Positions 44,379 to 54,083 are shown, numbered from the stretch's first letter. The stretch: 64,000 nucleotides of DNA from Geminicoccaceae bacterium (GCA_028285265.1 JANQPX010000054.1:1-64000); one strand, 5' to 3'. Notes: generated by a model not told the origin, from the letters alone. Translations and numbers: made by a program.

Positions 44379-44786
44379 ATGAACTACCCAATCGAAGAAA
44401 TCGAGGGCATCGGCCCGGTCTACGGCAAGAAGCTCTCATCGAATGGCATAACCAACACCAAAAAGCTTCTGGATCGGTGCGCAAGCGCCAAAGGAAGAAA
44501 AGAGGTCGCAAAGGAGACAGGCTTGGATGACGGCCAGCTTCTGAAGTGGGCCAATCTCGCTGATCTCATGCGCATTTCGGGGATCGGCAAACAGTTTTCC
44601 GAGCTTTTGGAAGCCGCCGGCGTTGATACCGTGAAAGAACTTCGCAACCGTCGAGCTGACAATCTTTCGGCCAAAATGAAAGAAGTGAATGCCGAGAAGA
44701 AGCTTACCCGTGCAACGCCTACAGAAAAGCAAGTTGCTGGATGGGTGGAGCAGGCAAAGAGCTTGCCGCCGCTGATCACCCACTAG
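44379..44786 (+). CDS. DUF4332 helix-hairpin-helix protein
   Basis: 135-aa cytoplasmic protein with two helix-hairpin-helix-like units: IEGIGPVYGKKLSSNGITNTKKLLDR at 8-33 and LMRISGIGKQFSELLEAAGVDTVKEL at 63-88, as in the DUF4332 family. Such modules usually bind DNA or act as protein-protein adaptors; no enzyme motif is seen. It has a GAGGGAG ribosome-binding site. Downstream neighbours also carry a related C-terminal hairpin module. Confidence 0.8.
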   Translation: MNYPIEEIEGIGPVYGKKLSSNGITNTKKLLDRCASAKGRKEVAKETGLDDGQLLKWANLADLMRISGIGKQFSELLEAAGVDTVKELRNRRADNLSAKMKEVNAEKKLTRATPTEKQVAGWVEQAKSLPPLITH

Positions 44787-45089
44787 GTCAAACGACACCG
44801 ACAAAGACGTCCTATCGGATGAGAGGCGTGTTGTCCGACTTGCCTGTGGCTACGTTATGGCAAGCCATGGTTAGAGCACATCGTCGATCTGAAAGCATGA
44901 CGTTTTGACCGGTCACAGGTGTGGCCGTTTTGCCTTCGATGTTGTATAAAATACAACACGGTTTTGACCTAACCCGTTCAGAAGATTACGATTGACCGCA
45001 TGTGTTCCGTTGGCGTCGTACCGGCGCCGGTTGCTGTCGGGAATGGTCATGTAGACACAAGAAATCAATGAATGCCTTGGGGTCGGCTC
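44787..45089. other. Intergenic region with 19-bp palindrome
   Basis: 303 bases with no gene that I can support. Its one clear structure is the palindrome at 44940-44958, described separately, about 130-150 bp upstream of the BON-like gene. Confidence 0.5.
44940..44958. promoter_or_regulatory. 19-bp palindromic candidate operator
   Basis: TGTTGTAT-AAA-ATACAACA: perfect 8-bp arms around AAA. The TTGTAT...ATACAA form is typical of helix-turn-helix dimer sites (for example GntR-like). The AT-rich centre and short loop make it a poor terminator. No regulator gene is adjacent. Confidence 0.5.
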
Positions 45090-45371
45090 ATGAAAACGAC
45101 AACAGTCTTGGGATTAGGCGTACTGGGATTTGTTTTGCTCGCGCTCATCACGATCATCCTTGCTGGGAGCTGGATCGAAGATGATCTCGCTGAGCGAAGT
45201 CAAGAACAGCTTGAGGCGGCTGGCATTACTGGGGTTAGCGTCGAAATCCATGGGCGGAATGCGGTCTTAGTGGACACGGATGGCGGTGACAATACCGAGG
45301 CCGCTGAGAAAGCCTTGGAAGTGGTGCGCGAGATATGGGGAATCCGCGCTGTGAGCCACAACACTGACTAA
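45090..45371 (+). CDS. Small membrane-anchored BON-like domain protein
   Basis: 93 aa: N-terminal membrane helix (VLGLGVLGFVLLALITIILAG) followed by one BON-like unit of about 60 residues (LAERSQEQLEAAGITGVSVEIHG...AEKALEVVREIWGIRAVSH), with the alpha-beta-beta-alpha-beta order of the OsmY repeat. BON domains bind membranes or peptidoglycan and are common in envelope and osmotic-stress proteins. An ATG at 45072 in frame would add six residues. Placed three genes from mscL, consistent with an osmotic-stress theme (inference). Confidence 0.7.
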   Translation: MKTTTVLGLGVLGFVLLALITIILAGSWIEDDLAERSQEQLEAAGITGVSVEIHGRNAVLVDTDGGDNTEAAEKALEVVREIWGIRAVSHNTD

Positions 45372-45531
45372 GCCAGATGACCTTAAACAAATGCGTTCTG
45401 GGGGCAAAGAACCATTGGTAGCTGTCAGCGCACTGTGACCTAACACGTGGCCAGACGGGGACTAGGGGCTGGCATCAACAAACTGGAGCTAAGGGGACGC
45501 TCCTGGAAAATCGACCTTAAGGAGAGGCACC

Positions 45532-46725
45532 TTGGGCTACCTGATCTTAGAAATTATCTTTTTCTTGGCACTCGCCTGCGCCCTTGGCTTCGCCATTGGC
45601 TGGTTCCTGCGCGGCTCGCGTTTTGAGGGGCAGATCCATGATTTGGACGCCAGATGGCGAACCAAGCTGAGTGAGACGGAAAGTGAGCGTGATCGCTTCG
45701 CAACTGAGATCAATCAAGCTAATGAGGCGAAGAGCCGTCTAGAGGCTTCCGAAGCTGAAGCCCGCCGTCTTGCAGACACTCATGAATCCAGCCTCCAGCA
45801 ACTCCGCAACGAACATCAGAATAAGCTTGGCCTCCTCTCGGAGGTTGAGGGACGTGCCAGCGGCTTGGAGCAGGAGCTTGCCGACGCCAAGGCATCGCTG
45901 GCAAATTTTGAGGGGGGCAGTGGTGATGCGGCGCGAATGGGTGGAGATCTTGCCGATGCCAAGGCTCGCGTTGCCACGCTTGAAAGGGACCTGAAAGCTG
46001 CTAAGGACGCAAACGGTGCCTGCAAGCGCGATGTCGATCGTCTCCAAGCCGAGGTCGCGGCTTTACGCGGTTCGAGCTCGGAGAATACGGGCGGCGGTGC
46101 TCTTGGGCTGACCGGCCCAACCGGAAGCTCAACTTCATCTGACGATCATGCTGATTCGACCTCCGCCAGCACATCAAAAGCATGGACTAGCAGCGGACCT
46201 TCAGAAAGCGCCGGCGGCGCTGCATCTGGATCAGGCAGTGCGCCTCTTGGTCTTGTTGGCGGTACCGATACGACACATGGAGAAGGTTCAACGGGCAGTG
46301 GCACCTCTGGTGGAGAGGCCGGAACAGCACGTGGTCGTAATGAACCTGGTTTCGTCCAACGTGCTGCTTCGCCATCCGGCCTTGCCGAAGTGGGCGGTCA
46401 AGGATTGACTGGTGCTGGTGCCAAAGGAACGAGCCAAGCGGATGAGGAAAACGAAGGTGTGCGCCCTGAAGCCTTGACTGAGCCACGAACGGGTGGACCC
46501 GATAACCTCAAAAAGATAAGTGGCGTCGGCCCTAAGCTCGAAAAGACGCTCCATGGGCTGGGCATTTTCCATTTTTCTCAGATCGCCGATTTTACTCGTG
46601 ACAATGTCGCCTGGGTCGACCGTCATCTTCGCTTCAAGGGCCGGATAGACCGAGAAAATTGGATTGAGCAAGCCAAGATCTTGGCTGCCGGTGGTGAGAC
46701 CGAGTTCAGCAAGCGAAAGAAATAA
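45532..46725 (+). CDS. Membrane-anchored coiled-coil protein with C-terminal helix-hairpin-helix module
   Basis: 397 aa. The TTG start is set by AAGGAG 7 nt upstream. Residues 3-26 form a membrane helix; about 35-178 is coiled coil; about 180-325 is Gly/Ser/Thr-rich and disordered; 325-397 (DNLKKISGVGPKLEKTLHGLGIFHFSQIADF...) is the helix-hairpin-helix module also found at the end of some alphaproteobacterial NuoE proteins. The design is of a long tether that presents a DNA- or protein-binding head to the cytoplasm. Function unknown. Confidence 0.75.
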   Translation: MGYLILEIIFFLALACALGFAIGWFLRGSRFEGQIHDLDARWRTKLSETESERDRFATEINQANEAKSRLEASEAEARRLADTHESSLQQLRNEHQNKLGLLSEVEGRASGLEQELADAKASLANFEGGSGDAARMGGDLADAKARVATLERDLKAAKDANGACKRDVDRLQAEVAALRGSSSENTGGGALGLTGPTGSSTSSDDHADSTSASTSKAWTSSGPSESAGGAASGSGSAPLGLVGGTDTTHGEGSTGSGTSGGEAGTARGRNEPGFVQRAASPSGLAEVGGQGLTGAGAKGTSQADEENEGVRPEALTEPRTGGPDNLKKISGVGPKLEKTLHGLGIFHFSQIADFTRDNVAWVDRHLRFKGRIDRENWIEQAKILAAGGETEFSKRKK

Positions 46726-46730
46726 GTCAA

Positions 46731-46757
46731 AGCGGCGTTCCGAGAAAGAACGCCGCT
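46731..46757 (+). terminator. Terminator hairpin after the coiled-coil protein gene
   Basis: A perfect 10-bp GC-rich stem (AGCGGCGTTC / GAACGCCGCT) with 7-nt loop CGAGAAA starts 6 bases after the stop codon. It is followed by GTTCCCCCC rather than a T-run, so efficiency is uncertain. Confidence 0.65.
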
Positions 46758-46882
46758 GTTCCCCCCTGGACATAGAAACCTGTTGTGACCAACCATGCTC
46801 CGAGCATGCCGTTTTTTTGAGTGATCACATTGACCGAACCCCAGATTGTGCCAAGTCTACAAGGGGGTAATAGACAGGGGGC

Positions 46883-46902
46883 TCCCGATGCTGTTATCGG
46901 GA
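46883..46902. repeat. Short inverted repeat upstream of the FAD-GcvT gene
   Basis: A 7-bp dyad TCCCGAT / ATCGGGA with 6-nt spacer, about 110 bp upstream of the start. It could be an operator or chance. Confidence 0.3.
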
Positions 46903-47008
46903 TCTGGAAAATTGCAGCACTGCAGTACGTTTTTGGCTGCTTATCGCAAGACGACAAGCGCATGAGCGCGGTGTTGTTCAAGCGATCGCAGAGGCTGTCG
47001 AGACTGTC

Positions 47009-49435
47009 TTGAAAGACTACGCTCAGGTCGTTGTCATTGGCGGTGGCGTCGTAGGATGCAGCCTCATTTACCACCTCGCAGCGCTTGGCTGGCAGGACGT
47101 CGTTCTTCTGGAGAAGTCAGAACTCAGTGCTGGGTCGACTTGGCTCTCTGCTGGCAATATCGATCGCTTCGACTTTGCACCCAATCTAATCCGGCTTCGT
47201 GACGATAGTATCCGCTTGTATGAACGATTGAGTGAACGACTCGATCTTAAGCTTTCTACACGACGGAGTGGCGGAATCATCCTGGCCACAAGCGATTCGC
47301 GCCTCGACGAACTCAAGCGACGGACAGGCCTTGCTCGACCGCTCGGCATGCCGCATCTCCTCCTCAGCCGGCGGGAAATTCTGGATCATCACCCCTTGCT
47401 CGATCCATCAGGCGTTATTGGTGGACTCTATGATCCATTGGCGAGCCAGGTTGATGCCTATGAACTGACCCATGCGCTCGCCCGAGCTGCCGAGATGTTG
47501 GGAGCAAGCATCTCCGAGCAAACCGCACTCCTTGCTATGTCACAGGAACCAGACGGCAGCTGGCTTCTGATCACTGAGCGTGGCGAGATTGTCGCCGATG
47601 TCGTGGTCAATGCCGCCGGTCTTTGGGCCAACGATGTGGCTGCAATGGCAGGTATTGAACTGCCGCTTGTCGCGCTCGAGCATCAATATCTGTTGACCGA
47701 GCATATTGACGAAGTGCGAACAAGTCATGGAATGCTACCGTTTCTATGCGAACCTGACAGCGCCTATTATCTCAGAGCAAGGACGGATGGTTTTCTCGTC
47801 GGTGCATTTGAAGCCGAGCCGGTTTTATGGAGGGATCAAGACGTATCCGAACATCAGGTTGACGATCAGGGTTCTGAGATCGCTCCACCGGACAGGCTTC
47901 TTCCCTACTTAAAGAAAGCGCGCCAGCGCGTGCCTGCCCTCTCGGATGTGGAAATTAAACCGCCAGTGCGCGGACCGATTACCATGACACCGGACGGCAG
48001 GCCGCTCCTCGGCCCGCACCCGGACTTCGTGAATTACTTCGTTGCAACGGGTTTCATGAATGGGCTGTCACTCGCCGGCGGCGCTGGCAAGGCACTCGCT
48101 GAATGGATTATCGAGGGCGAGCCGCCATTTGACCTATTTACGCTGGACGTCGCCCGATTTGGCGCCTTTGCCGGCAGAAACTATACACGAGAGTCCGCGA
48201 AAAAAGTCTATGGCCGTCACTTCGCCATCCGCTTTCCCAACGACCGCGTGACGGCAGGCGGTCCGCTGAAGCGTTCGTCAATCCACGATAAACTGGCAAC
48301 CCATGGCGCCCAATTTGACGTACATTATGGCTGGGAACGCCCTTGCTGGTTCGCCGTCTCAGGTGCAGAGCGACAAGCAATTCGATCGTTCGGACGGACG
48401 GCCCGTCATGACGCGTTGGATCGAGAGTGCCATGCGCTTCGACAGAGCGTGGGACTGGTCGACCTCACAGCAGTCTATGCAAAGCATGTTTTTGAAGGTC
48501 CAGACGCCGAGGCCGCTCTTGAGCGAGCTTTGGCATCGAGCTTGCCTAGCCAGACCGGCGCGCTTGCTGAAGGGGTCATGTTAAATCGCAAGGGGCACAT
48601 TACTGGTCAATTTACAGTTGCTCGTATAGCTGAGGAAGGCTTCTATCTGCTCGGCCCTGCTGCCTATGAGCGCTTTCATCAGAGGAACTTTCAACAGTCT
48701 CTGCCTAATGAAGGCGTCCTGTATGCGCCCGTATCGGTGCGCTATGGCATCATCGGTCTGGCCGGCCCAAAGGCCCGTATTCTCCTCGGACGGGTAACAG
48801 ACGAGGATGTTTCGAACCGCGCATTGCCGAATTTGAACAGTGTCGAAATCGAAGTCGCCGGCTCGCCAGCCCAGGTCATGCGTTTATCGATCACTGGTGA
48901 TCTTGGCTACATGCTGCATCTGCCGATGGAATATATGGCGACAGTTTATGAGGCGCTATTCATCGCGGGACAAGATCTTGGTCTATTGGACGTGGGGACG
49001 GCCGCAATCGATTCGTTGCGTCTCGAAGCGGGCTTTGACAGCCTCGCAGGGGGAACGTCAGGTGATCTCTTTCCTCACGAGGCTGGAATCGATTCCCTCA
49101 TCAATAAATCGAAAACAGACTTTGTTGGTCGAGCTGCCCTCATCTCGCAGGAAGAGCAGGGTTTCACCCGCCGTCGCGTGCTGGCAACCGTCGATGCCCC
49201 GAACGCTGATGCGATCGGCGGCGAACCGGTCTATTGCAACAACAACATGGTCGGGTCGGTGATCGCAGGTGGTTTCGGCCATCATGCCCGTCAGAGCCTG
49301 GCACGTATTGTCTTGCCTGTAGATTTTGCGAAAGGCGGAACCGAGATTGCGATCGACATCCTGGGACAGCGCCGAAGCGCCACCGTCCTGGAAGCGCCCC
49401 CCTTCGATCAGGACAATCAGCCGCTTTCTATCTGA
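47009..49435 (+). CDS. FAD-dependent oxidoreductase fused to GcvT domain (sarcosine/dimethylglycine dehydrogenase-like)
   Basis: 808-aa two-part enzyme. Residues 1-~380 form a DAO-type flavin domain with GGGVVG at 11-16 and ATGFMNGLSLAGGAGKALAEW; about 390-808 comprise the linker and GcvT/aminomethyltransferase barrel that passes one-carbon units to tetrahydrofolate. Relatives demethylate N-methylglycines. Dimethylglycine and sarcosine dehydrogenases bind FAD through a His after the S-T-W motif; here the sequence is AGSTWLSAGN, with Leu46 at that place, so FAD is probably non-covalent. The start is a TTG with no strong SD. No glycine-betaine genes are adjacent. Confidence 0.88.
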   Translation: MKDYAQVVVIGGGVVGCSLIYHLAALGWQDVVLLEKSELSAGSTWLSAGNIDRFDFAPNLIRLRDDSIRLYERLSERLDLKLSTRRSGGIILATSDSRLDELKRRTGLARPLGMPHLLLSRREILDHHPLLDPSGVIGGLYDPLASQVDAYELTHALARAAEMLGASISEQTALLAMSQEPDGSWLLITERGEIVADVVVNAAGLWANDVAAMAGIELPLVALEHQYLLTEHIDEVRTSHGMLPFLCEPDSAYYLRARTDGFLVGAFEAEPVLWRDQDVSEHQVDDQGSEIAPPDRLLPYLKKARQRVPALSDVEIKPPVRGPITMTPDGRPLLGPHPDFVNYFVATGFMNGLSLAGGAGKALAEWIIEGEPPFDLFTLDVARFGAFAGRNYTRESAKKVYGRHFAIRFPNDRVTAGGPLKRSSIHDKLATHGAQFDVHYGWERPCWFAVSGAERQAIRSFGRTARHDALDRECHALRQSVGLVDLTAVYAKHVFEGPDAEAALERALASSLPSQTGALAEGVMLNRKGHITGQFTVARIAEEGFYLLGPAAYERFHQRNFQQSLPNEGVLYAPVSVRYGIIGLAGPKARILLGRVTDEDVSNRALPNLNSVEIEVAGSPAQVMRLSITGDLGYMLHLPMEYMATVYEALFIAGQDLGLLDVGTAAIDSLRLEAGFDSLAGGTSGDLFPHEAGIDSLINKSKTDFVGRAALISQEEQGFTRRRVLATVDAPNADAIGGEPVYCNNNMVGSVIAGGFGHHARQSLARIVLPVDFAKGGTEIAIDILGQRRSATVLEAPPFDQDNQPLSI

Positions 49436-49525
49436 GAAACAAAGAATTGACGCAGACGGCACGGCGTTTAGGAATTCGACTTCATGGTTGCTTAGACAGA
49501 CATCTCTATTGATAGAGGACGCCCG

Positions 49526-51178
49526 ATGCCTGCACCAAATGCTCTGCCCGCCTGGAGCGCCCTTGCCGATCATGCCGCGTCGATGCGGACGACTCACTTG
49601 CGCGATCTATTCCAACAGGATCCCAGCCGGTTCGAACGTTTCACGATCGAGGACGATGGGTTGCTCTTGGACTTCTCCAAGAACCGGATCACCGACGAGA
49701 CTCTTCTCCTTTTGATGCAGCTCGCCAGAGAAGTTGAGCTGGAAAGCTGGCGAGATCGTATGTTTGCAGGCGAGCGGGTCAATGTCACAGAGAACCGATC
49801 TGTCCTGCACGTCGCCCTGCGTAATCGAGGCAATCGGCCCATCGTCATCGACGGTGAAGATGCAATGCCAGCGGTCAATCGCGTGCTAAACCGTATACGC
49901 ACCTTCTCCGAACGTGTACGCAGCGGCGAGTGGCGGGGGCATGACGGCCAGACAATCACCGACATTGTCAACATTGGCATAGGTGGCTCCGACCTGGGTC
50001 CGCTAATGGTGACAGAGGCACTGAAGCCCTATTGCAGACCCGATCTGCGTTGCCATTTCGTCTCGAATGTCGACAGTGCGCACCTCCACGATTGCCTGGC
50101 CGGTCTGAATCCGGCGCGCACGCTGTTTGTTGTCGCTTCAAAAACCTTCACTACCCAAGAGACGATGACCAACGCGACGTCTGCCCGGGCCTGGTTGATT
50201 GAATGTATGGGCAGCGAGGAGGCCGTCGAAAAGCACTTCGTTGCGGTCTCCACCAATGCTGAGGCTGTTGCTGCTTTTGGCATTGACACCACCAATATGT
50301 TCGAATTCTGGGACTGGGTCGGTGGGCGTTACAGCCTATGGTCCGCCATTGGTCTTCCGATCGCTTTGGCCGTCGGTATGGACTCCTTCGAAGAGCTTCT
50401 CGACGGCGCTCATGTCATGGACGAGCACTTCAAGACGGCACCGCTCGAACGAAACATGCCGGTCATTCTTGGTTTGGTCGGCATTTGGTATCGCAATTTC
50501 TTCGGTGCTGCGAGCCATGCAGTCCTTCCCTATGACCAGCATCTACATCGGCTTCCGGCGTATCTGCAGCAAGGCGATATGGAAAGCAATGGCAAGACTA
50601 TTCGACGTGACGGTGAACGCGTTGCCTATGCCACCGGACCGATCATTTGGGGTGAGCCTGGTACAAACGGCCAACACGCCTTTTATCAATTGATTCATCA
50701 AGGCACTGAGTTAATCCCTGCGGATTTTTTGGCGGCTGCTATCAGCCAAACCCCGATAGGAGATCACCATAACAAGCTACTTGCCAACTTCTTCGCGCAG
50801 ACCGAAGCCCTCGCCTTTGGCAAGACCGAGGCGGAGGCGCGTGCAGAACTTCAAGAAAGTGGCTTAGAGAATGAAGCGCTTGATGCAATCCTTCCCCACA
50901 AACTGTTTGAAGGGAATAGGCCTACCAATGCGATCTTATATCCAAAACTGACCCCGCATACGCTCGGTCGGATCATCGCACTTTACGAACACAAGATCTT
51001 CTGCCAGGGCATTGTTTGGGACATCAACAGTTTCGATCAGTGGGGCGTCGAACTCGGTAAGCAGCTTGCCAAAGCAATTTTGCCCGAACTCAGTGACGAT
51101 CGAATCGTCAGCAGTCATGACAGCTCGACCAATGGTCAGATCAATGCGATCAAGCGCTTTGGCCGTCTGCCAACCTGA
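49526..51178 (+). CDS. pgi: Glucose-6-phosphate isomerase
   Basis: 550-aa glycolytic/gluconeogenic enzyme interconverting glucose 6-phosphate and fructose 6-phosphate. Both PGI signatures are clear: the LPAYLQQGDMESNGK block and GIVWDINSFDQWGVELGK, with the phosphate loop VNIGIGGSDLGP and SKTFTTQETM. The ATG at 49526 follows AGAGGA. It sits 90 bp behind the FAD-GcvT gene with no functional link apparent. Confidence 0.97.
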   Translation: MPAPNALPAWSALADHAASMRTTHLRDLFQQDPSRFERFTIEDDGLLLDFSKNRITDETLLLLMQLAREVELESWRDRMFAGERVNVTENRSVLHVALRNRGNRPIVIDGEDAMPAVNRVLNRIRTFSERVRSGEWRGHDGQTITDIVNIGIGGSDLGPLMVTEALKPYCRPDLRCHFVSNVDSAHLHDCLAGLNPARTLFVVASKTFTTQETMTNATSARAWLIECMGSEEAVEKHFVAVSTNAEAVAAFGIDTTNMFEFWDWVGGRYSLWSAIGLPIALAVGMDSFEELLDGAHVMDEHFKTAPLERNMPVILGLVGIWYRNFFGAASHAVLPYDQHLHRLPAYLQQGDMESNGKTIRRDGERVAYATGPIIWGEPGTNGQHAFYQLIHQGTELIPADFLAAAISQTPIGDHHNKLLANFFAQTEALAFGKTEAEARAELQESGLENEALDAILPHKLFEGNRPTNAILYPKLTPHTLGRIIALYEHKIFCQGIVWDINSFDQWGVELGKQLAKAILPELSDDRIVSSHDSSTNGQINAIKRFGRLPT

Positions 51179-51601
51179 AGGGTGGGTTTGCCAAAGCCTT
51201 TATCCACGCGTTCGACGACGTCCGGGTAAAGGATACAACGAACCCTGGTGACGGTGCGTCGCCTATCGATCATTGGTCTGGCAGGACCAGTCAACATGAA
51301 CCCGCAACGCTCGACGGCTATCCGATCGCTGAAGCGCATCATCCCGCCCTGCCAAAAAGGCCGCGTTAACAATTTTCGAGAAGCTGGCATCTGGTCACGC
51401 CATCTCAATGGCGTCGGGGTTGGGCTATCAACACCAGCAAAGTAGCTCCTCATCAATACGAAGGAGAGATGGTCAAGAATCCAAGCTTGCAGCACCTTTC
51501 TCCCGTATATCGCGTCAATATGCGAGCCCTTGACAACTCCTCGATTCAATGAGTTTCGTAGCGGTTCAAGGACACATAAAAACTTATGGGGAGGAAGGCC
51601 G

Positions 51602-52372
51602 TTGTCGGGGTGGACGGAGCGATTTGGCGTCGAGGGCCGCGTGGCTATGGTGACCGGCGCATCCAAAGGGATTGGTCTCGATATCTGCAAGGTTCTTGCA
51701 GATGCGGGTGCCGACATTATTGCCGTGGGTCGGGATCGTAAGGGCCTTGAGGAAGCGCGCGGCGCTGTCGAGGCGCTGTCAGGACGATGCCACGTCGTGG
51801 AGGCTGATCTCTCGACAATTGAAGGATGCAACAAAGCCTCCCGTGAGGCACTTGCTCATGCCAGCATGATCGACATCTTGATCAACAATGCTGGAATTGC
51901 CCTGATCGACCCGCTGCTCGAGGCTACCGCAGCGCGGTGGGACGAGACCATGGCTGTAAATCTGAGGGCGCCGTTTCTGCTTGCTCAAGCCATTGTTCCC
52001 GGGATGATCGCGAAGAAGGCGGGAAAGATCGTCAACATCTCATCACAAGCTGGCGTTATCGGCCTGGATGACCACGCTGCCTATTGCGCGTCAAAAGGCG
52101 GGCTGAACATGCTGACAAAGGTGATGTGTGTTGAATGGTCGAAACATAACATCCAATGCAATGCCATCTGTCCGACGATTATTCTGACACCCATGGGCGA
52201 GCAGGTCTGGGGCGAAAAGGCCAAAAGCCAGCCGATGCTCGACAAGACACCACTTGGTCGTTTTGGCAAGCCGGTCGAAGTCGCAGATCTGGTCCTTTTT
52301 CTATCCTCCAGCGCATCAGATCTCATTACTGGCGAGTGTGTTCTGATCGATGGCGGCTTTACATCGATGTGA
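51602..52372 (+). CDS. Short-chain dehydrogenase/reductase
   Basis: Classical SDR, 256 aa: cofactor motif TGASKGIG, NNAG, catalytic Ser in NISSQAG, Y-x3-K in YCASKGG, and a DGGFTSM end. The TTG at 51602 is favoured by GGGGAGG 7 nt upstream over the longer frame from 51530. The general pattern is close to gluconate 5-dehydrogenase-like or D-threitol-type polyol dehydrogenases; the substrate is not certain. Confidence 0.88.
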   Translation: MSGWTERFGVEGRVAMVTGASKGIGLDICKVLADAGADIIAVGRDRKGLEEARGAVEALSGRCHVVEADLSTIEGCNKASREALAHASMIDILINNAGIALIDPLLEATAARWDETMAVNLRAPFLLAQAIVPGMIAKKAGKIVNISSQAGVIGLDDHAAYCASKGGLNMLTKVMCVEWSKHNIQCNAICPTIILTPMGEQVWGEKAKSQPMLDKTPLGRFGKPVEVADLVLFLSSSASDLITGECVLIDGGFTSM

Positions 52373-52833
52373 GTCGTCCGACCATCGCTGCCAATGGACG
52401 AGGCTAAGCCTCAAATTCAGCTCCGTGAACGTCGAGATCGGTCGATGTAACTGTGGATGATCGGCCAGTTCCTGATCCCGCAATCGCTGCACAATCAGTG
52501 AAGGTACGGGATTGAGAAAGCGTCATCAAACCGCTGCGCTTAGCGGTCAGGAAATCCAGTTCATCTTGAAGATGGGGGCTGGTCCTACTTAGTCTTGCGT
52601 CCGGCTTTGTTCATTCCCCTGCCTGCTGATTGGTTCGATCACCCTGACTACGCGGATTCCGACAGGCATGTTCCAAGAGCCTTTGGCCTCGCCTAGTTGA
52701 TGTCTACAAGCCCCAACGAGCAGGCTTGCGCGGTGCTACAGAAGCCTGGACAGTGGCTTGACGTTGTCGAGAGGCGCTTGCTCAACGCACTGAGAACCAC
52801 GCTTCGAAAGACTAGGTCTTAGGCCGCTGCAGA
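52373..52833. other. Intergenic region between convergent genes
   Basis: 461 bases. A 40-codon frame (52700-52822, MSTSPNEQACAVLQ...) is protein-like in places but has no ribosome-binding site, so I do not call it a gene. No terminator hairpin stands out. Confidence 0.4.
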
Positions 52834-53889
52834 CTAAGCTTTTGGCTTCTCATCAACAGCTGTCTGCAGGATGGCCTTTTCGGCCGTGATCATGTCGGAG
52901 ACGATCCGCCTGTACATATTCGGACCGCGATCGATAGCTATTCTTACAGAACGACGTTCGGGCTGCTTGAGTTCTTCCGCTTGAATGGCTTCCAGCACTT
53001 CTTTGTCCTCGGCAAAAGCAACGCGGAATAGCTCGTTCATTCGGTCTCCGGCGCCATCATCATTTGTGGCTGCATTCCGGATGTGCATCCAGTGGTCGAT
53101 CGTATTGGTGGCGTCGACCGGTGTCAGAAAGTGCAACGCGAAAATTCGCATGCCCTGGTCGCGATCCTCTTCGTCGAGGCCTAGCTCGCTGGAACTCCCA
53201 AAGTCGATGACCGATGTGCACGGAGGATGCAGGTAATAATAATGCCATCGATCAACATGGCCTTGAAAATTTCCGAATGCTTTGAAGAAGCCAACAGGCT
53301 CGGCATTTCGTATCCACCGACTAGTGACCACAACGTCGCCTTCGCGCACCACACGAATGGGCACGTCTTCGCTCGCAGCATTACCTAGAGTGGTCGGGTG
53401 GACAAAGCTGACATGGGCGGGATCGCATAAATTCTCTGCGACATTCAGATAATGTGAGCCAATATGCAGGTGGTCTCCGAAATGAACAGCCCAGCCGTTC
53501 GAATCGAACTCCGGCATATCAAAGATCTCACAGGGATCAGCCTTTTCAGGCGCGCCCATCCATATCCAGACGATGCCATGACGTTCCTGAATAGGATAAC
53601 GATGAACATGAGCGGACGACGGCAGATTGTCTTGGCCTGGCACTCGCACACAGCGTCCATCCGGACCAAACGTCATTCCATGATAGCCACATTGCACATC
53701 ATCGCCGAGAACGCGGCCTTTCGAGAGCGGTAAATAGCGATGGGGACATCGGTCTTCCAGCGCGACCACCTCGCCAGACTCTCTACGATAGCAGACAACG
53801 CCCTGCTCCAAGATGGTCAGTGGCTTAAGGGTTCGATTAAAATCATCTGACCATCCCGCCACATACCAAGCATTCCTAACATATTCCAT
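52834..53889 (-). CDS. Rieske non-haem iron oxygenase (vanillate demethylase oxygenase-like)
   Basis: Aromatic-ring oxygenase alpha-type protein, 351 aa. Rieske ligands C48-x-H50 and C67-x2-H70; mononuclear iron ligands Asp156, His159 and His164 in ENLCDPAHVSFVHP. The opening MEYVRNAWYVAGW is that of VanA-like O-demethylases. GGAGGAGG before ATG 53889 fixes the start. The usual ferredoxin-reductase partner (VanB) is not adjacent. Substrate unknown; phenoxy or methoxy-aromatic compounds are typical for the family. Divergent from the DMT transporter, which could carry the substrate or product (inference). Confidence 0.9.
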   Translation of the reverse strand: MEYVRNAWYVAGWSDDFNRTLKPLTILEQGVVCYRRESGEVVALEDRCPHRYLPLSKGRVLGDDVQCGYHGMTFGPDGRCVRVPGQDNLPSSAHVHRYPIQERHGIVWIWMGAPEKADPCEIFDMPEFDSNGWAVHFGDHLHIGSHYLNVAENLCDPAHVSFVHPTTLGNAASEDVPIRVVREGDVVVTSRWIRNAEPVGFFKAFGNFQGHVDRWHYYYLHPPCTSVIDFGSSSELGLDEEDRDQGMRIFALHFLTPVDATNTIDHWMHIRNAATNDDGAGDRMNELFRVAFAEDKEVLEAIQAEELKQPERRSVRIAIDRGPNMYRRIVSDMITAEKAILQTAVDEKPKA

Positions 53890-54083
53890 GCATACCTCCT
53901 CCGCTTGCCATCGTCGGAGCGCGAGCTTAGCCATCGACTTATCGTAGCCTAAGCCGCGGTGTTGGTGCTAATCAACCAGCCAATGGCTCGACTTAGCCCA
54001 TTTGCGGCCAATCCAGACGCTAACATGCGAAGCCGGTATCGATGAGGCGAAACGTCAAACCGTGGGAGGCGGAGTAGATCCTG

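Noticed and set aside
51136..51834. 232-codon - strand frame across pgi and SDR
   Set aside because: It overlaps the 3' end of pgi and the start of the SDR, and its Arg/Pro/Ser-rich translation is typical of antisense shadow frames.
52700..52822. 40-codon frame between the SDR and the Rieske oxygenase
   Set aside because: It has plausible composition but no ribosome-binding site and no recognisable similarity.
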